From Sphaerisporangium sp039871875 (GTDB lineage Bacteria; Actinomycetota; Actinomycetes; Streptosporangiales; Streptosporangiaceae), in NCBI RefSeq assembly GCF_039871875.1, contig NZ_JBDPMD010000002.1, positions 124,001-188,000 on the forward strand: DNA of 64,000 nucleotides, in the 5' to 3' direction. The stretch's first letter is position 1. Each line of letters opens with the position of its first letter. The position numbers were made by a program, and so were the translations under genes. Below the pieces are notes generated by a model. It had not been told where the DNA came from. It did no database searches and saw only the letters and a list, made by a program, of their open reading frames with translations. Below, in pieces: positions 51,884-61,078 of the stretch.

Positions 51884-52429
51884 TCAGTCCTCGAAGGCGT
51901 CGACCAGGGCCTGGCAGAACGCCTTGAGGTCGTCGGGCTTGCGGCTGGTGATCAGCTTGTTCGGCCCGTTGGCGCACACCATGACCTCCTGGTCGGCCCA
52001 GGCCGCCCCGGCGTTGGTCAGGTCGGTCCTCAGGCTCGGCCACGAGGTGATCGCACGGTCCCCGACCACACCGGCCTCGATGAGCGTCCACGGCGCGTGG
52101 CAGATCGCGGCGACCGGCTTGCCCGCGTCGAAGAACCCGCGCACGAAGCGCACGGCCTCGTCGTCCATCCGCAGGAAGTCGGGGTTGGCGACGCCGCCGG
52201 GCAGCACGAGCCCGTCGTAGTCGGCGGGGCCGCTGTCGCGGACCGTGGTGTCCACCTCGAAGGTGTCACCCCGGTCGAGATGGTTGAACGCCTGCACGCG
52301 GCCTGGGTGCGTGGAGACCAGCCGCGGGGTGCCGCCCGCCTGCTCGACGGCCCGCCACGGTTCGGTGAGCTCGACCTGCTCCACCCCCTGCGGCGCCACC
52401 AGGAAGGCGATCGTCTTGCCCTGAAGCAT
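51884..52429 (-). CDS. DJ-1/PfpI-family protein
   Basis: A 181-residue class I amidotransferase-like protein of the PfpI/YhbO type: KTIAFLVAPQGVEQVELTEPW, YDGLVLPGGVANPDFLRMDD, nucleophile elbow PVAAICHAPWTLIEAG with the reactive Cys and adjacent His, and SWPSLRTDLTNAGAAWADQEV. Known relatives are glyoxalases, deglycases or stress proteases. ATG 52429 has AGGAGTGACTC upstream. Single gene. Confidence 0.9.
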   Translation of the reverse strand: MLQGKTIAFLVAPQGVEQVELTEPWRAVEQAGGTPRLVSTHPGRVQAFNHLDRGDTFEVDTTVRDSGPADYDGLVLPGGVANPDFLRMDDEAVRFVRGFFDAGKPVAAICHAPWTLIEAGVVGDRAITSWPSLRTDLTNAGAAWADQEVMVCANGPNKLITSRKPDDLKAFCQALVDAFED

Positions 52430-52558
52430 GAGTCACTCCTCTGAGCTGCGTTTTCCTCTCTCCTTCCGATTCCGTGCCCGGCAATCAGCCGGGTATGCGC
52501 CCGCGGACGCCGTCCCGGAACAGCGCCCGCGGGACGTCCCAGGTCCCTGCCGGGAAAG

Positions 52559-53464
52559 TCAGTACACATCGAGCAGCGACTCGAGCAGCCGCCGCGACTC
52601 GGTGACGGTGGCCGCCTCCACGCACAGGTGGTCCATCACCTTCATGTACGGGTCGGTCTCCTCGCGCTTGTCGAGGTACAGGGCGCTGGTGAGCTGCTCC
52701 ATGTACACCACGTCCGGCAGGTCGCCCTCATGGAAGCGCAGGATGCTGAACGGCCCGCCCGCCGCCGAGTGGCCGCCCTGCCCGAACGGCACGACCTGCA
52801 CGGTGACGTTGGGCCGACGCGTCATCTCCAGCAGGTGCTCCACCTGCGCCCGCATGACGCCGGGGCCGCCGAGCGGGCGGCGCAGCGCGGCCTCGTCCAC
52901 CAGGGCCCAGAGCTTAGGGCCGGTGGGCGCGGTGACCCGCTCCTGGCGGGCCATGCGCAGATCCACCCGGCGGGTCATCTCGTCATCGGAGGCGGAGCAG
53001 TGGCCGAGCTGGATGACCGCGCGGGCGTAGTCGGGGGTCTGCAGCAGGCCGGGCACGAACTGGATCTCGTAGGTGCGGATGATCGACGCGGCCTCCTCGA
53101 GGCCGACGTACAGCTCGAACCACGTGGGCAGCAGGTCGCTGTACTTGTGCCACCAGCCGGGCGCGTTGGCCTGCCGGGCCAGCCCGAGGAACACGTCCCG
53201 CTCGGCGGACTCGCCGACGCCGTACAGGGTGAGCAGGTCGGCCACGTCACGGTCCTTGAAGCCCACCCGGCCGAGCTCCAGCCTGCTGATCTTCGCCTCG
53301 GAGGCCCGGATGGCGTGGCCCGCCTGCTCGCGGGTGATGCCCCGGGTGGTGCGCAGCCGGCGAAGCTGCGCGCCGAGCAGGATGCGGAGCGCCGTCGGAC
53401 CGCCTCCTTGGCGGCCGAGTAGGTGGATGTCCGGTGTGCCGTCCTGACCGAGCGGCATGGCCAT
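52559..53464 (-). CDS. XRE-family regulator with DUF5753-type effector domain
   Basis: A 301-residue regulator: HTH LGAQLRRLRTTRGITREQAGHAIRASEAKISRLELGRVGFKDRDVADLLTLYG (about 29-82), then the DUF5753-like domain with YVGLEEAASIIRTYEIQFVPGLLQTPDYARAVI, DEAALRRPLGG and VQVVPFGQGGHSAAGGPFSILRF. ATG 53464 is chosen since GGGAGCG stands before it. It is divergent from a small ATPase gene, a pairing met very often in Streptomyces and relatives and tied there to development or antibiotic control. Confidence 0.9.
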   Translation of the reverse strand: MAMPLGQDGTPDIHLLGRQGGGPTALRILLGAQLRRLRTTRGITREQAGHAIRASEAKISRLELGRVGFKDRDVADLLTLYGVGESAERDVFLGLARQANAPGWWHKYSDLLPTWFELYVGLEEAASIIRTYEIQFVPGLLQTPDYARAVIQLGHCSASDDEMTRRVDLRMARQERVTAPTGPKLWALVDEAALRRPLGGPGVMRAQVEHLLEMTRRPNVTVQVVPFGQGGHSAAGGPFSILRFHEGDLPDVVYMEQLTSALYLDKREETDPYMKVMDHLCVEAATVTESRRLLESLLDVY

Positions 53465-53725
53465 GCGGGTCGCTCCCTGGAACATGATTGGGTAAGTCGT
53501 CGATGTTCAATCCTGAGGCCCCGCTGGGCCCGGCGACCACCCCATAGAGCCTCTTACTTCTCAGGAGTGCTAAAGCGCGTATTGGGGCCTATACCGGTGT
53601 TCTGCCTGGAAAGTTATAGTTTTGCACGTGCAGATGTTCTTGCATATGCCTCGTGCGTGCAGAAAGATTAACTTCTCCAGCGTCATCTGCGCGCCCGCGC
53701 GGGAACACGACGTAACGAGGACGTG

Positions 53726-54220
53726 ATGGCCGCACAACCGGTACGCCGGCAGGCAGTCGTACGGGGCGAGGCCCCCTGGTGGCTGCTCCCTTCGGTGGAG
53801 GTAGCTCTCTCCAGCCCCACCGGCGCCGAACTGCGGGAACTGGGCCAGACCGCCGCCCCCGTGAAAGAGGCCAGGGACTTCACCGCGGAAACCCTGGCCG
53901 GCTGGGGCCTGGACGACCTCTCCGCCGACGCCCGCCTGGTCGTCTCAGAGCTGGTGACCAACGCACTCCGCCACGCCGGCCCCCCCGAAGGCCTCCGCCT
54001 CCTCCACCGCTCCACCCACCTGGTCTGCGCCGTCCTGGACCCCGCCGACCACCCGCCGATCCTCACCACCGCCGACCACTTCGCCGAATCCGGCCGCGGC
54101 CTGTGGCTGATAGACACCCTGTGCTCCTCCTGGGGCTGGTGCCTTCTCCCCACCCAAGGAAAACTGGTCTGGGCCAGCTTCCTGACCCCCTACGCCACCC
54201 ACCACCGCACCTCCGCCTGA
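53726..54220 (+). CDS. Anti-sigma-type HATPase (SpoIIAB/RsbW-like)
   Basis: A 164-residue protein with a minimal GHKL ATPase domain: ARDFTAETLAGWGLDDLSADARLVVSELVTNALRHAG (N box, about 50-87), a short DPADHPP in place of a normal G1 box, and ESGRGLWLIDTLCSSWGW (G2). Family members are serine kinases or anti-sigma partners. ATG 53726 lies one codon after a GTG. It is divergent from the XRE regulator. Confidence 0.82.
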   Translation: MAAQPVRRQAVVRGEAPWWLLPSVEVALSSPTGAELRELGQTAAPVKEARDFTAETLAGWGLDDLSADARLVVSELVTNALRHAGPPEGLRLLHRSTHLVCAVLDPADHPPILTTADHFAESGRGLWLIDTLCSSWGWCLLPTQGKLVWASFLTPYATHHRTSA

Positions 54221-54313
54221 CCCCGCCTCAGCCCCACACCCGCTCGCCCCTGCCCCCCGGGCTGTCGCGCCGGACGCCGCGCCGGCACGCTCGGCGGGGC
54301 CCCACGTCCCCCG

Positions 54314-57058
54314 TCAGGCTCCTTCCTTCCGGCGCCGGTACGGCGGGATCCGGTACGGCGAATCCGGCGCCGCCGTGCGGTGGCCCGCCTCCAGAGCGAG
54401 CCGGGTGAGTTCCACCCGCGACGAGATGGCGAGCTTGCGGAAGATCTGCCGCAGGTGGAAGGCGACCGTGTGGGGGCTGATGAACATCTGCTCGGCGACC
54501 TGGCGATTCGTCCACCCCTGAGTGACCAGGGACGACACCATCCGCTCGGTGTCCGTGAGACTCTCCCACCCGGTGACGGGCCGCTCGGCGGTCGTCCAGT
54601 GCCGATGCCGTACCCCGAGCCGCCGCAGCCGCCGCCGGATCCGGGCCGCGTCCCGCGTGGCCCCAGTGGCGTCGAACAGCCCGAGCGCCCGATCGAAGGC
54701 CCGGACAGCCCCACCCCGATCATCCCTGGACAACACCACCCCGAGATCCTCGACAGCCGAGGCCCGCACCCAGGGATCCGGCGCGACCTCAGCGGCCCGC
54801 GCCAGAACAGCCGCATCCCCCTCCAGCACCCCCCGGGCATGCGAAGCAGCCGCCCGGACCGCGGGAAACCCCGAGGAAGCCAGCCGCCCGGCCGCCCGCA
54901 CCACGACCTCCGCGGCCCCCCGATCCCCGCAGGACAACGCCAGCCGCACCAGCCAAGCGGCATCCGAAGGGTCCGCCGCCAGCACCCCAGGGCCGTCCCG
55001 CAAGGCGTCGAACACCGGCCGCGCCGAAGCCAGCGCCGCCGGCCCGCCCTCCCCGGCCTCCACCACCTTGACCGACATCAACGACCCGCCGGCGTACGAC
55101 GACGCGGTACGCAGGTCCCCTCGCCGCAGCGCCACCGTCCCCAGCACGACGGCGGCCCGGGGCACGAACAACAGCGCCCCCAAAGACTCGGCCCGCTCCA
55201 GCCCCGCCCGCGCCAGCGTCACCGCCTCCTTGCTGTCACCACACGCCAGCGCGACCCTCGCCCGCACCAGCAAGGGGCACGGCGCCCGCACCCCGTGGTC
55301 GAGCGCCTCCACCTCCTCCCCGGCCTCCCGCGCGACCCGCGCCGCCTCGTCCAGCAACCCGGCCGCCACAAGCATCGGCGCCAGCACCAGCCGGGGATGC
55401 GCCCGCCGCACGGCCACAGACCCTCCGGCGGCCAGCCGTACCGCCTCCCGCGCCAACCCCACCCCTTCGGCGAGCCGCCCCGAGTTCCACCGCACCCGGG
55501 CCAGCACCACCAGAGCCAGGGCCCGCACCGCCTCCCCGTGCTCCGCCCCGGCGAGCACCTCCTCCGCCCGCCGCCCCGCCCGCCCGAGGTCCGGCAACTC
55601 CGCCAGGGCACGCAACGACGCCGGTACCGCACGAGACCGCGCACCTCCCGGCAACCCGGGCTCAGCGAGCGCCGTCTCCGCCTCCGCCGCCGCCTCGTCC
55701 ACCTGCCCCCGCAGCAGCAGCACCCCGGACAACGCCCGCCGCAGCTCGGCCGCCGCCGCCCCGGGCACCGGCCGTGTCAGCGCCGACCGCGCGAGATCCC
55801 CGGCCGCCGCGAGCCGTCCCGCCTCCGTCATCGCGTGGATCGCGGTCACCACCCGCGCCAGGCGCCCCGGGTCGGCGAGGTCGCTGAGCCGCACCGCCTG
55901 CTCGGCCAGCTCGGCCGCGGCGTTCGGCGACGTGGCCAGCGCCTCGGTCACCGCCTGGTCCAGCCCGTTGAGCGTCCGCGGGTCCCCGGGCCGCGACCCC
56001 TCCATCAGGTGCCCGGCCGCCCGCACCGGCGACCCGCCCCGGTCGAGCAGGATCTTCCCGATCTGGTGGTGCAGCGCGTGCCGCACCGGCGACGGGATGG
56101 CCGCCACGACGGTCCGCCACACCAGCTCCTGCCGGAACTCCAGCTCGTCCTCGCCGGCCGTGAGGATGCCCGCCCCCACCGCCTCCTCGAACGCGGGCAG
56201 CAGCGCGGCGGGGGACGTCCCGAGCAGCTCGGCCGCGTCCTCCGCGCCGAACGACCGCCCGAGCACCGCCGACGCCTCCACCAGATGCCGCGTCTCCTGC
56301 CGCAGCCCGGCCAGCCGGTGCCGTACGGCGTCGCGCACCCGCCTCGGCGGCTCGGCACGCCGCAGCCCGGCCCGCCCGCCGCGGATGTCCACGGCGTCCT
56401 CCTCGCGCAGCCCGGCCAGCAGCTCCGACAGTAGGAACGCGTTCCCGCCCGCACCCTCGGCCAGCGCCAGCAGGTCCGGCTGCGGCACCGCCCCGAGCAC
56501 GTCCGCCGCGACCTCGGCCACCGCGTCCCCGCGCAGCGGCCCGAGCGGCACCCGCCGCGCGCCGTGCCGTGCGAGCACGTCGAACAGCCGCTCCGCCTCG
56601 TCCCCGCACCCTCCGGTGGCCCTGGCGAGGATCCACGCCACCGGCGCCGGCGCCACCTCCCACTGCAACGTGCGCAGCGCCGCCAGCGTGGCGGTGTCGG
56701 CCCACTGCAGATCGTCGAGCACGACCACCACGGGCCGGGTCGCGGCCCGCTTCTCCAGCGCGGTCCGCAGTTGCTCAAGCAGCCACAACCGCGGATCGGA
56801 AGTCTCGGGCCACACGGCACACGGCGGCTCCCCGAGCGCCATGAAAAGCGGAGCGAGCGGGATGAACTGCCCTACTTCTTCCGCGCCCCCGGTGACCGGC
56901 AGCACCCCACGGCGCGCGGCCTGGGCGGCGGCCTCCGCGAGCAGCAGGCTCCTGCCCGTCCCCGGCTCGCCCTCGATCAGCAGCGTGCCCCCCGTGCCGC
57001 CGGAGACCGCGCACAGCAGCCGCTCGACGATCCGCCATTCGGACTCACGTCCACGCAT
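54314..57058 (-). CDS. Large LuxR-type ATPase regulator (LAL family) with K-to-R in Walker A
   Basis: A 914-residue LAL-type regulator. N-terminal ATPase: RGRESEWRIVERLL, Walker A-like EGEPGTGRSLLL with Arg36 (codon AGG, 56951-56953) where Lys is expected, and Walker B PVVVVLDDLQWAD. A long helical region rich in Ala, Arg and Glu follows. The C-terminal HTH is LTDTERMVSSLVTQGWTNRQVAEQMFISPHTVAFHLRQIFRKLAISSR. GGGGGGAGAC precedes ATG 57058. It diverges from the dnaK operon and may regulate it. The Walker A change may weaken nucleotide turnover. Confidence 0.9.
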   Translation of the reverse strand: MRGRESEWRIVERLLCAVSGGTGGTLLIEGEPGTGRSLLLAEAAAQAARRGVLPVTGGAEEVGQFIPLAPLFMALGEPPCAVWPETSDPRLWLLEQLRTALEKRAATRPVVVVLDDLQWADTATLAALRTLQWEVAPAPVAWILARATGGCGDEAERLFDVLARHGARRVPLGPLRGDAVAEVAADVLGAVPQPDLLALAEGAGGNAFLLSELLAGLREEDAVDIRGGRAGLRRAEPPRRVRDAVRHRLAGLRQETRHLVEASAVLGRSFGAEDAAELLGTSPAALLPAFEEAVGAGILTAGEDELEFRQELVWRTVVAAIPSPVRHALHHQIGKILLDRGGSPVRAAGHLMEGSRPGDPRTLNGLDQAVTEALATSPNAAAELAEQAVRLSDLADPGRLARVVTAIHAMTEAGRLAAAGDLARSALTRPVPGAAAAELRRALSGVLLLRGQVDEAAAEAETALAEPGLPGGARSRAVPASLRALAELPDLGRAGRRAEEVLAGAEHGEAVRALALVVLARVRWNSGRLAEGVGLAREAVRLAAGGSVAVRRAHPRLVLAPMLVAAGLLDEAARVAREAGEEVEALDHGVRAPCPLLVRARVALACGDSKEAVTLARAGLERAESLGALLFVPRAAVVLGTVALRRGDLRTASSYAGGSLMSVKVVEAGEGGPAALASARPVFDALRDGPGVLAADPSDAAWLVRLALSCGDRGAAEVVVRAAGRLASSGFPAVRAAASHARGVLEGDAAVLARAAEVAPDPWVRASAVEDLGVVLSRDDRGGAVRAFDRALGLFDATGATRDAARIRRRLRRLGVRHRHWTTAERPVTGWESLTDTERMVSSLVTQGWTNRQVAEQMFISPHTVAFHLRQIFRKLAISSRVELTRLALEAGHRTAAPDSPYRIPPYRRRKEGA

Positions 57059-57235
57059 GTCTCCCCCCGGCGTGTGGGGTTCGTTTCCGCGGGGGGAGCC
57101 CGGCTCACCTGCGTCTTCCTCCACGGTACAACTACCCGGATTGAGGATGTGGGCCCGGTGGCGGAGGTCCAGTGTCGTAAAGGGTGGGCCGGTTCGTGCG
57201 CGGGCCGGCGAGGATCCGGCGGGGAGACGACGATC

Positions 57236-59125
57236 ATGGCCAAGGCAGTAGGCATCGACCTCGGCACCACGAACTCGGTCATCGCGATCACGGAACAGGG
57301 GCAGCCCACCGTGATTCCCAACGCCGAAGGGGAACGCACCACCCCGTCGGTGGTCGCCTTCACCCCGGCCGGCGAGCGCCTGGTCGGGCAGCTCGCCCGC
57401 CGCCAGGCCATCCTCAATCCGAAGGGCACCATCTACTCCGCCAAGCGGTTCGTCGGCCGCCGGTTCGACGAGGTGCGCAGCGAGATCAACGCGGTGTCGT
57501 TCGACGTGGTGCCGGGCCCGGACGACGCGGTCCGGTTCAGGGTCGGCGACAAGCTGTACGCGCCGGAGGAGATCTCCGCGATGGTGCTGCGCAAGCTGGT
57601 CGGCGACGCCGCCAAGTTCCTCGGCGAGAAGATCACCGAGGCGGTCGTCACGGTGCCCGCGTACTTCAACGACGCCCAGCGCCACGCCACCAGGGACGCC
57701 GGACGCATCGCGGGCCTTGAGGTGCTGCGGATCATCAACGAGCCCACCGCGGCCGCCCTGGCGTACGGCCTGGACCGCAAGGGCGCCGAGACCGTGCTGG
57801 TGTACGACCTCGGTGGCGGCACGTTCGACGTCAGCGTGCTGGACATCGGCGAGGGCGTGATCGAGGTGCGCTCCACCGCCGGGGACACCCACCTCGGCGG
57901 TGACGACTTCGACCGGCGCGTGGTCGACCACCTCGCCGACGAGTTCCAGCGGCAGGAGGGCATCGACCTGCGCCGCGACCCGCAGGCGCTGCAACGGCTG
58001 TTCGAGGCCGCGGAGAAGGCCAAGGTCGAGTTGTCGTCCGTCACGCAGACCACGATCAGCCTGCCGTTCGTCACCGCCGACGCCAACGGGCCGAAACACC
58101 TCGGCACCACCCTCATGCGCTCGACGTTCGAGGAGATCACCCACGACCTGGTGGAGCGCACCAGGGAGCCGGTGCGGCAGGCCATGGCGGACGCCAAGCT
58201 GTCGCCCGACGACATCGACGAGGTCATCCTCGTCGGCGGCGCCACCCGCATGCCCGCGGTGCAGGAGCTGGTGCGCCGCCTCACCGGCGGCAAGGAGCCG
58301 AACATGACGGTCAACCCCGACGAGGTGGTGGCCGACGGCGCCGCCATCCAGGCCGGGGTGCTGAAGGGCGAGGTCAAGGACGTCCTGCTGCTGGACGTCA
58401 CGCCGCTGTCGCTCGGCGTGGAGACGCTCGGCGGCGTCATGACCAAGGTCCTGGAGCGCAACACCACCATCCCGGCGCGCCGCACCGAGACGTTCAGCAC
58501 CGCCGAGGACGACCAGTCCGCCGTGGACGTGGTGGTGCTGCAGGGGGAGCGGGAACGCGCGGCCGACAACCGGGCGCTCGGGCGGTTCCGGCTGGAGAAC
58601 ATCCGCCCGGGGCGGCGCGGGGAGCCGCAGATCGAGGTGACGTTCGACGTGGACGCCAGCGGCATACTCAACGTCACCGCCAAGGACAAGGACACCGGCG
58701 GTGAGCAGCGCATCACGATCAGCGAGAGCTCCAACCTGGACAAGTCCGAGATCGACCGCATGATGCGCGACGCCGAGCGGCACCGGGCCGAGGACGCCCG
58801 GCTGCGTGAGGCCATCGACGCGCGCAACATGCTCGACTCGGCGGCCTACCAGGTGGAGCGGCGGCTGTCGGAGCTCGGCGACGCGGTGCCGGTGCACGAG
58901 AAGGCCCGCGCCGAACAGCTCGTCGCCGACGCCCGCCAGGCCGTCAAGGAGGAGGCGCCGGTGGAGCGGCTGCGCGACCTCACCTCCGAGCTGCAGCAGA
59001 TCGCCCACGGCCTCGCCGCGGCGCGCCCGGCGCAGGAGCCCGCGCCGGGCCGCCCGGAGGCCGGGGCGCGGGCGGGGCGCGGCGACGAGGAGGACGTCAT
59101 CGACGCCGAGTTCACCGAGGAGTGA
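57236..59125 (+). CDS. dnaK: Chaperone DnaK (accessory copy)
   Basis: A 629-residue Hsp70: AVGIDLGTTNSVIAI, AVVTVPAYFNDAQRHATRDAG, NEPTAAALAYGL, VYDLGGGTFDVSVLDIGEGV, VILVGGATRMPAVQELV, a substrate-binding domain from about residue 380, and the C-terminal EEDVIDAEFTEE. ATG 57236 follows GGGGAGACGACGATC. It is the first gene of dnaK-grpE-dnaJ-cbpM-like. No HAIR or CIRCE element was seen in the 177-bp upstream spacer. DnaJ lacks zinc fingers here and no full-length HspR is coded, so this looks like a second, separately regulated set, not the main heat-shock operon. Confidence 0.96.
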   Translation: MAKAVGIDLGTTNSVIAITEQGQPTVIPNAEGERTTPSVVAFTPAGERLVGQLARRQAILNPKGTIYSAKRFVGRRFDEVRSEINAVSFDVVPGPDDAVRFRVGDKLYAPEEISAMVLRKLVGDAAKFLGEKITEAVVTVPAYFNDAQRHATRDAGRIAGLEVLRIINEPTAAALAYGLDRKGAETVLVYDLGGGTFDVSVLDIGEGVIEVRSTAGDTHLGGDDFDRRVVDHLADEFQRQEGIDLRRDPQALQRLFEAAEKAKVELSSVTQTTISLPFVTADANGPKHLGTTLMRSTFEEITHDLVERTREPVRQAMADAKLSPDDIDEVILVGGATRMPAVQELVRRLTGGKEPNMTVNPDEVVADGAAIQAGVLKGEVKDVLLLDVTPLSLGVETLGGVMTKVLERNTTIPARRTETFSTAEDDQSAVDVVVLQGERERAADNRALGRFRLENIRPGRRGEPQIEVTFDVDASGILNVTAKDKDTGGEQRITISESSNLDKSEIDRMMRDAERHRAEDARLREAIDARNMLDSAAYQVERRLSELGDAVPVHEKARAEQLVADARQAVKEEAPVERLRDLTSELQQIAHGLAAARPAQEPAPGRPEAGARAGRGDEEDVIDAEFTEE

Positions 59126-59127
59126 AC

Positions 59128-59661
59128 ATGAGCGGATACGACGAGGAGCGGACACCGGCGCCGGGGGAGGTGCCTCCCGGGCGCGCCGAGACGCCGGCCG
59201 ACGGGGGACCGGCCGACGTCCAGAGCGCGGCGGCCAGGCTCGCCGATCTGGAGGACAAGTGGCTGCGGGCCGTCGCCGACCTCGACAACATGCGCAAACG
59301 TGTCGCCCGGGACGCCGAGCGGGTCCGCGCCGAGGAACGGGCGCGTGCCGTACGCGAGTGGCTGCCCGTCGTCGACAACCTCGACCTCGCGCTGCGGCAC
59401 GCCGGCGCCGACCCCGGCAACCTCATCGAAGGGGTGCGTACGGTGCGCGACCAGGCCGTGGCGTTGCTTGAACGGCTCGGCTACCCCCGTAACGACGAGG
59501 CCGGGGTGCCGTTCGACCCCGGCCTGCACGAGGCCGTCGGCACCGTCCCGGCCCAGGGCACCGCGCCGGGCACGGTGGCCGAGGTGGTGCGGCCCGGGTA
59601 CGGCGAGGGGGACCGGCAGTTGCGCCCGGCGACGGTGCTGGTCGCCACGGCGCCGGAGTGA
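59128..59661 (+). CDS. grpE: Nucleotide exchange factor GrpE
   Basis: A 177-residue GrpE: a disordered N-terminal 35 residues, long helix LADLEDKWLRAVADLDNMRKRVARDAERV, LPVVDNLDLALRHAG and C-terminal beta part VPFDPGLHEAVGTVPAQG then RPGYGEGDRQLRPATVLVA. ATG 59128 lies 2 bp after the dnaK stop. It releases ADP from DnaK. Confidence 0.94.
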   Translation: MSGYDEERTPAPGEVPPGRAETPADGGPADVQSAAARLADLEDKWLRAVADLDNMRKRVARDAERVRAEERARAVREWLPVVDNLDLALRHAGADPGNLIEGVRTVRDQAVALLERLGYPRNDEAGVPFDPGLHEAVGTVPAQGTAPGTVAEVVRPGYGEGDRQLRPATVLVATAPE

Positions 59662-59667
59662 GGCCGT

Positions 59668-60639
59668 ATGGCGGCGCGCGATCTGTACGAGGTCCTCGGG
59701 GTGCCGCGGACGGCGAGCCGCGAGGAGATCCAGCGCGCGTACCGCAAGCTGGCCCGCGCCCACCACCCCGACGTGAACAGGGACCCCGGCGCGGAGGAGC
59801 GGTTCAAGGACATCGCCGAGGCCTGGGACGTGTTGTCCGACCCCGCCAAGCGGCGCCGCTACGACGCGTTCGGCCCGGACTGGCGCTCGGTGCCCGAGGA
59901 CGTCGACCCCGAGGCGTGGACCAGAGCCCAGGCGGGCCGCGGCGCATGGGCCGGCACGGGTGCGAGACGCGGGACAGGTACGGGTGCGGGCGGCAGGGTC
60001 GCCGGCGGTCCCGGTCCCGGTCCCGGTCCCGGTTTCGGGTACGGCTTCGGGGGTTTCGGGCCGGACGTCGATCTCGCGGACCTGTTCGGCGGGAACTGGG
60101 GGCCGGTGCCCGGCGCCGACCAGGAGGCCGAGATCACCATCGGGGTGGACGAGGCGTACCGCGGGGGCCGTCGCGCCGTCACCCTGCGGGGCCCTGGCGG
60201 CCCGCGCACCCTGCACGTCACCATCCCGCCCGGCGTCACCGACGGGCAGCGCATCCGCCTCGCCGGGCAGGGCGGCCGGGGCGACGGCGGGCGTCCGGGG
60301 GACCTGTACCTGATCGCCCGGATCTCCGACCCCCGGTACCGCGTGCAGGGCCGCGACCTGTACGTGCCGCTGCCGCTCACCCCGTGGGAGGGCGCGCTCG
60401 GCGCCACCGTCGCCCTGGACACCCCCGGCGGCGAGGCCAAGCTCAAGGTCCCGCCCGGCACCTCCACCGGCCGCCGCCTGCGCCTGCGCGGCCGCGGCCT
60501 GCCGAACCCCCGCGGCGCGCCCGGCGACCTGTACGCCGAGGCGCGGATCATGGTGCCCCCGCGGCTCACCGACGAGGAGCGGCGGCTGTACGAGCGGCTC
60601 GCCGACGTGTCGTCCTTCACCCCGAGGAGGAACCCGTGA
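59668..60639 (+). CDS. dnaJ: DnaJ/CbpA-type co-chaperone without zinc finger
   Basis: A 323-residue Hsp40: J domain DLYEVLGVPRTASREEIQRAYRKLARAHHPDVN with the HPD motif at about 34-36, a Gly-rich linker with repeated GPGPGPGFGYGFGGFGP, then two beta-domains (ITIGVDEAYRGGRRAVTL, GVTDGQRIRLAGQGGRG, LRLRGRGLPNPRG). No C-x-x-C-x-G-x-G zinc repeats, so it is of the CbpA type. Its stop overlaps the start of the CbpM-like gene (GTGA). Confidence 0.93.
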   Translation: MAARDLYEVLGVPRTASREEIQRAYRKLARAHHPDVNRDPGAEERFKDIAEAWDVLSDPAKRRRYDAFGPDWRSVPEDVDPEAWTRAQAGRGAWAGTGARRGTGTGAGGRVAGGPGPGPGPGFGYGFGGFGPDVDLADLFGGNWGPVPGADQEAEITIGVDEAYRGGRRAVTLRGPGGPRTLHVTIPPGVTDGQRIRLAGQGGRGDGGRPGDLYLIARISDPRYRVQGRDLYVPLPLTPWEGALGATVALDTPGGEAKLKVPPGTSTGRRLRLRGRGLPNPRGAPGDLYAEARIMVPPRLTDEERRLYERLADVSSFTPRRNP

Positions 60640-60926
60640 CCACCGCGCTCACCCGCATACCCGGCCTCAGCCTGGAGCAGTTCGCCCGGGCCGGCGGCCT
60701 GCACCCCGACCAGGTGCGGCGCCTGGTCGCGCTCGGCCTGCTCGATCCGCTCGGCGGGGCCGAGTTGCGGTTCGCGCCGTCCCAGCTCGTCGTGCTCGGG
60801 CGCATCGAACGGCTGCACGCGGGCCTGTGCGTCAACTACGCCTCACTGGGGCTCGTCATGGACCTGCTCGACCGGGTCGCGGAATTGGAGGCGGCGTTGC
60901 GGCTGGCACGGTCGCGGTGGCCGTGA
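60636..60926 (+). CDS. CbpM/MerR-like chaperone modulator
   Basis: A 96-residue MerR-type protein: SLEQFARAGGLHPDQVRRLVALGLLDPLGGAELRFAPSQLVVLGRIERLHAGLCVNYASLGLVMDLLDRVAELEAAL. It is close in size and layout to CbpM, which inhibits CbpA, and lacks the long C-terminal part of HspR. GTG 60636 overlaps the dnaJ stop by 4 bp. It may bind the J domain or act as a small regulator. Confidence 0.8.
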   Translation: MTTALTRIPGLSLEQFARAGGLHPDQVRRLVALGLLDPLGGAELRFAPSQLVVLGRIERLHAGLCVNYASLGLVMDLLDRVAELEAALRLARSRWP

Positions 60927-60958
60927 TAAATGTCAATGTAAATACGTCGAGGGCGTAA

Positions 60959-60973
60959 TACGCGTGACGCGTA
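60959..60973. promoter_or_regulatory. 15-bp palindrome upstream of clpP pair
   Basis: TACGCGT-G-ACGCGTA is perfect about its central base and lies 106 bp before the first clpP start, in an A/T-richer 150-bp spacer. It is an operator candidate for separate control of the clpP pair. Confidence 0.4.
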
Positions 60974-61078
60974 ATCCGCTTTCCGCGAAAATGTGCCGAC
61001 GGTGAAACGGACGCCGTGAGCGCCTTTTTTCTGGAAGTGTTGAGGCTGCATTCGACCTCCGGAAGGAAAGCAGGCCCC

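Noticed and set aside
57059..57235. HAIR or CIRCE heat-shock operator upstream of dnaK
   Set aside because: Neither the CTTGAGT-N7-ACTCAAG nor the CIRCE pattern is present in the spacer.
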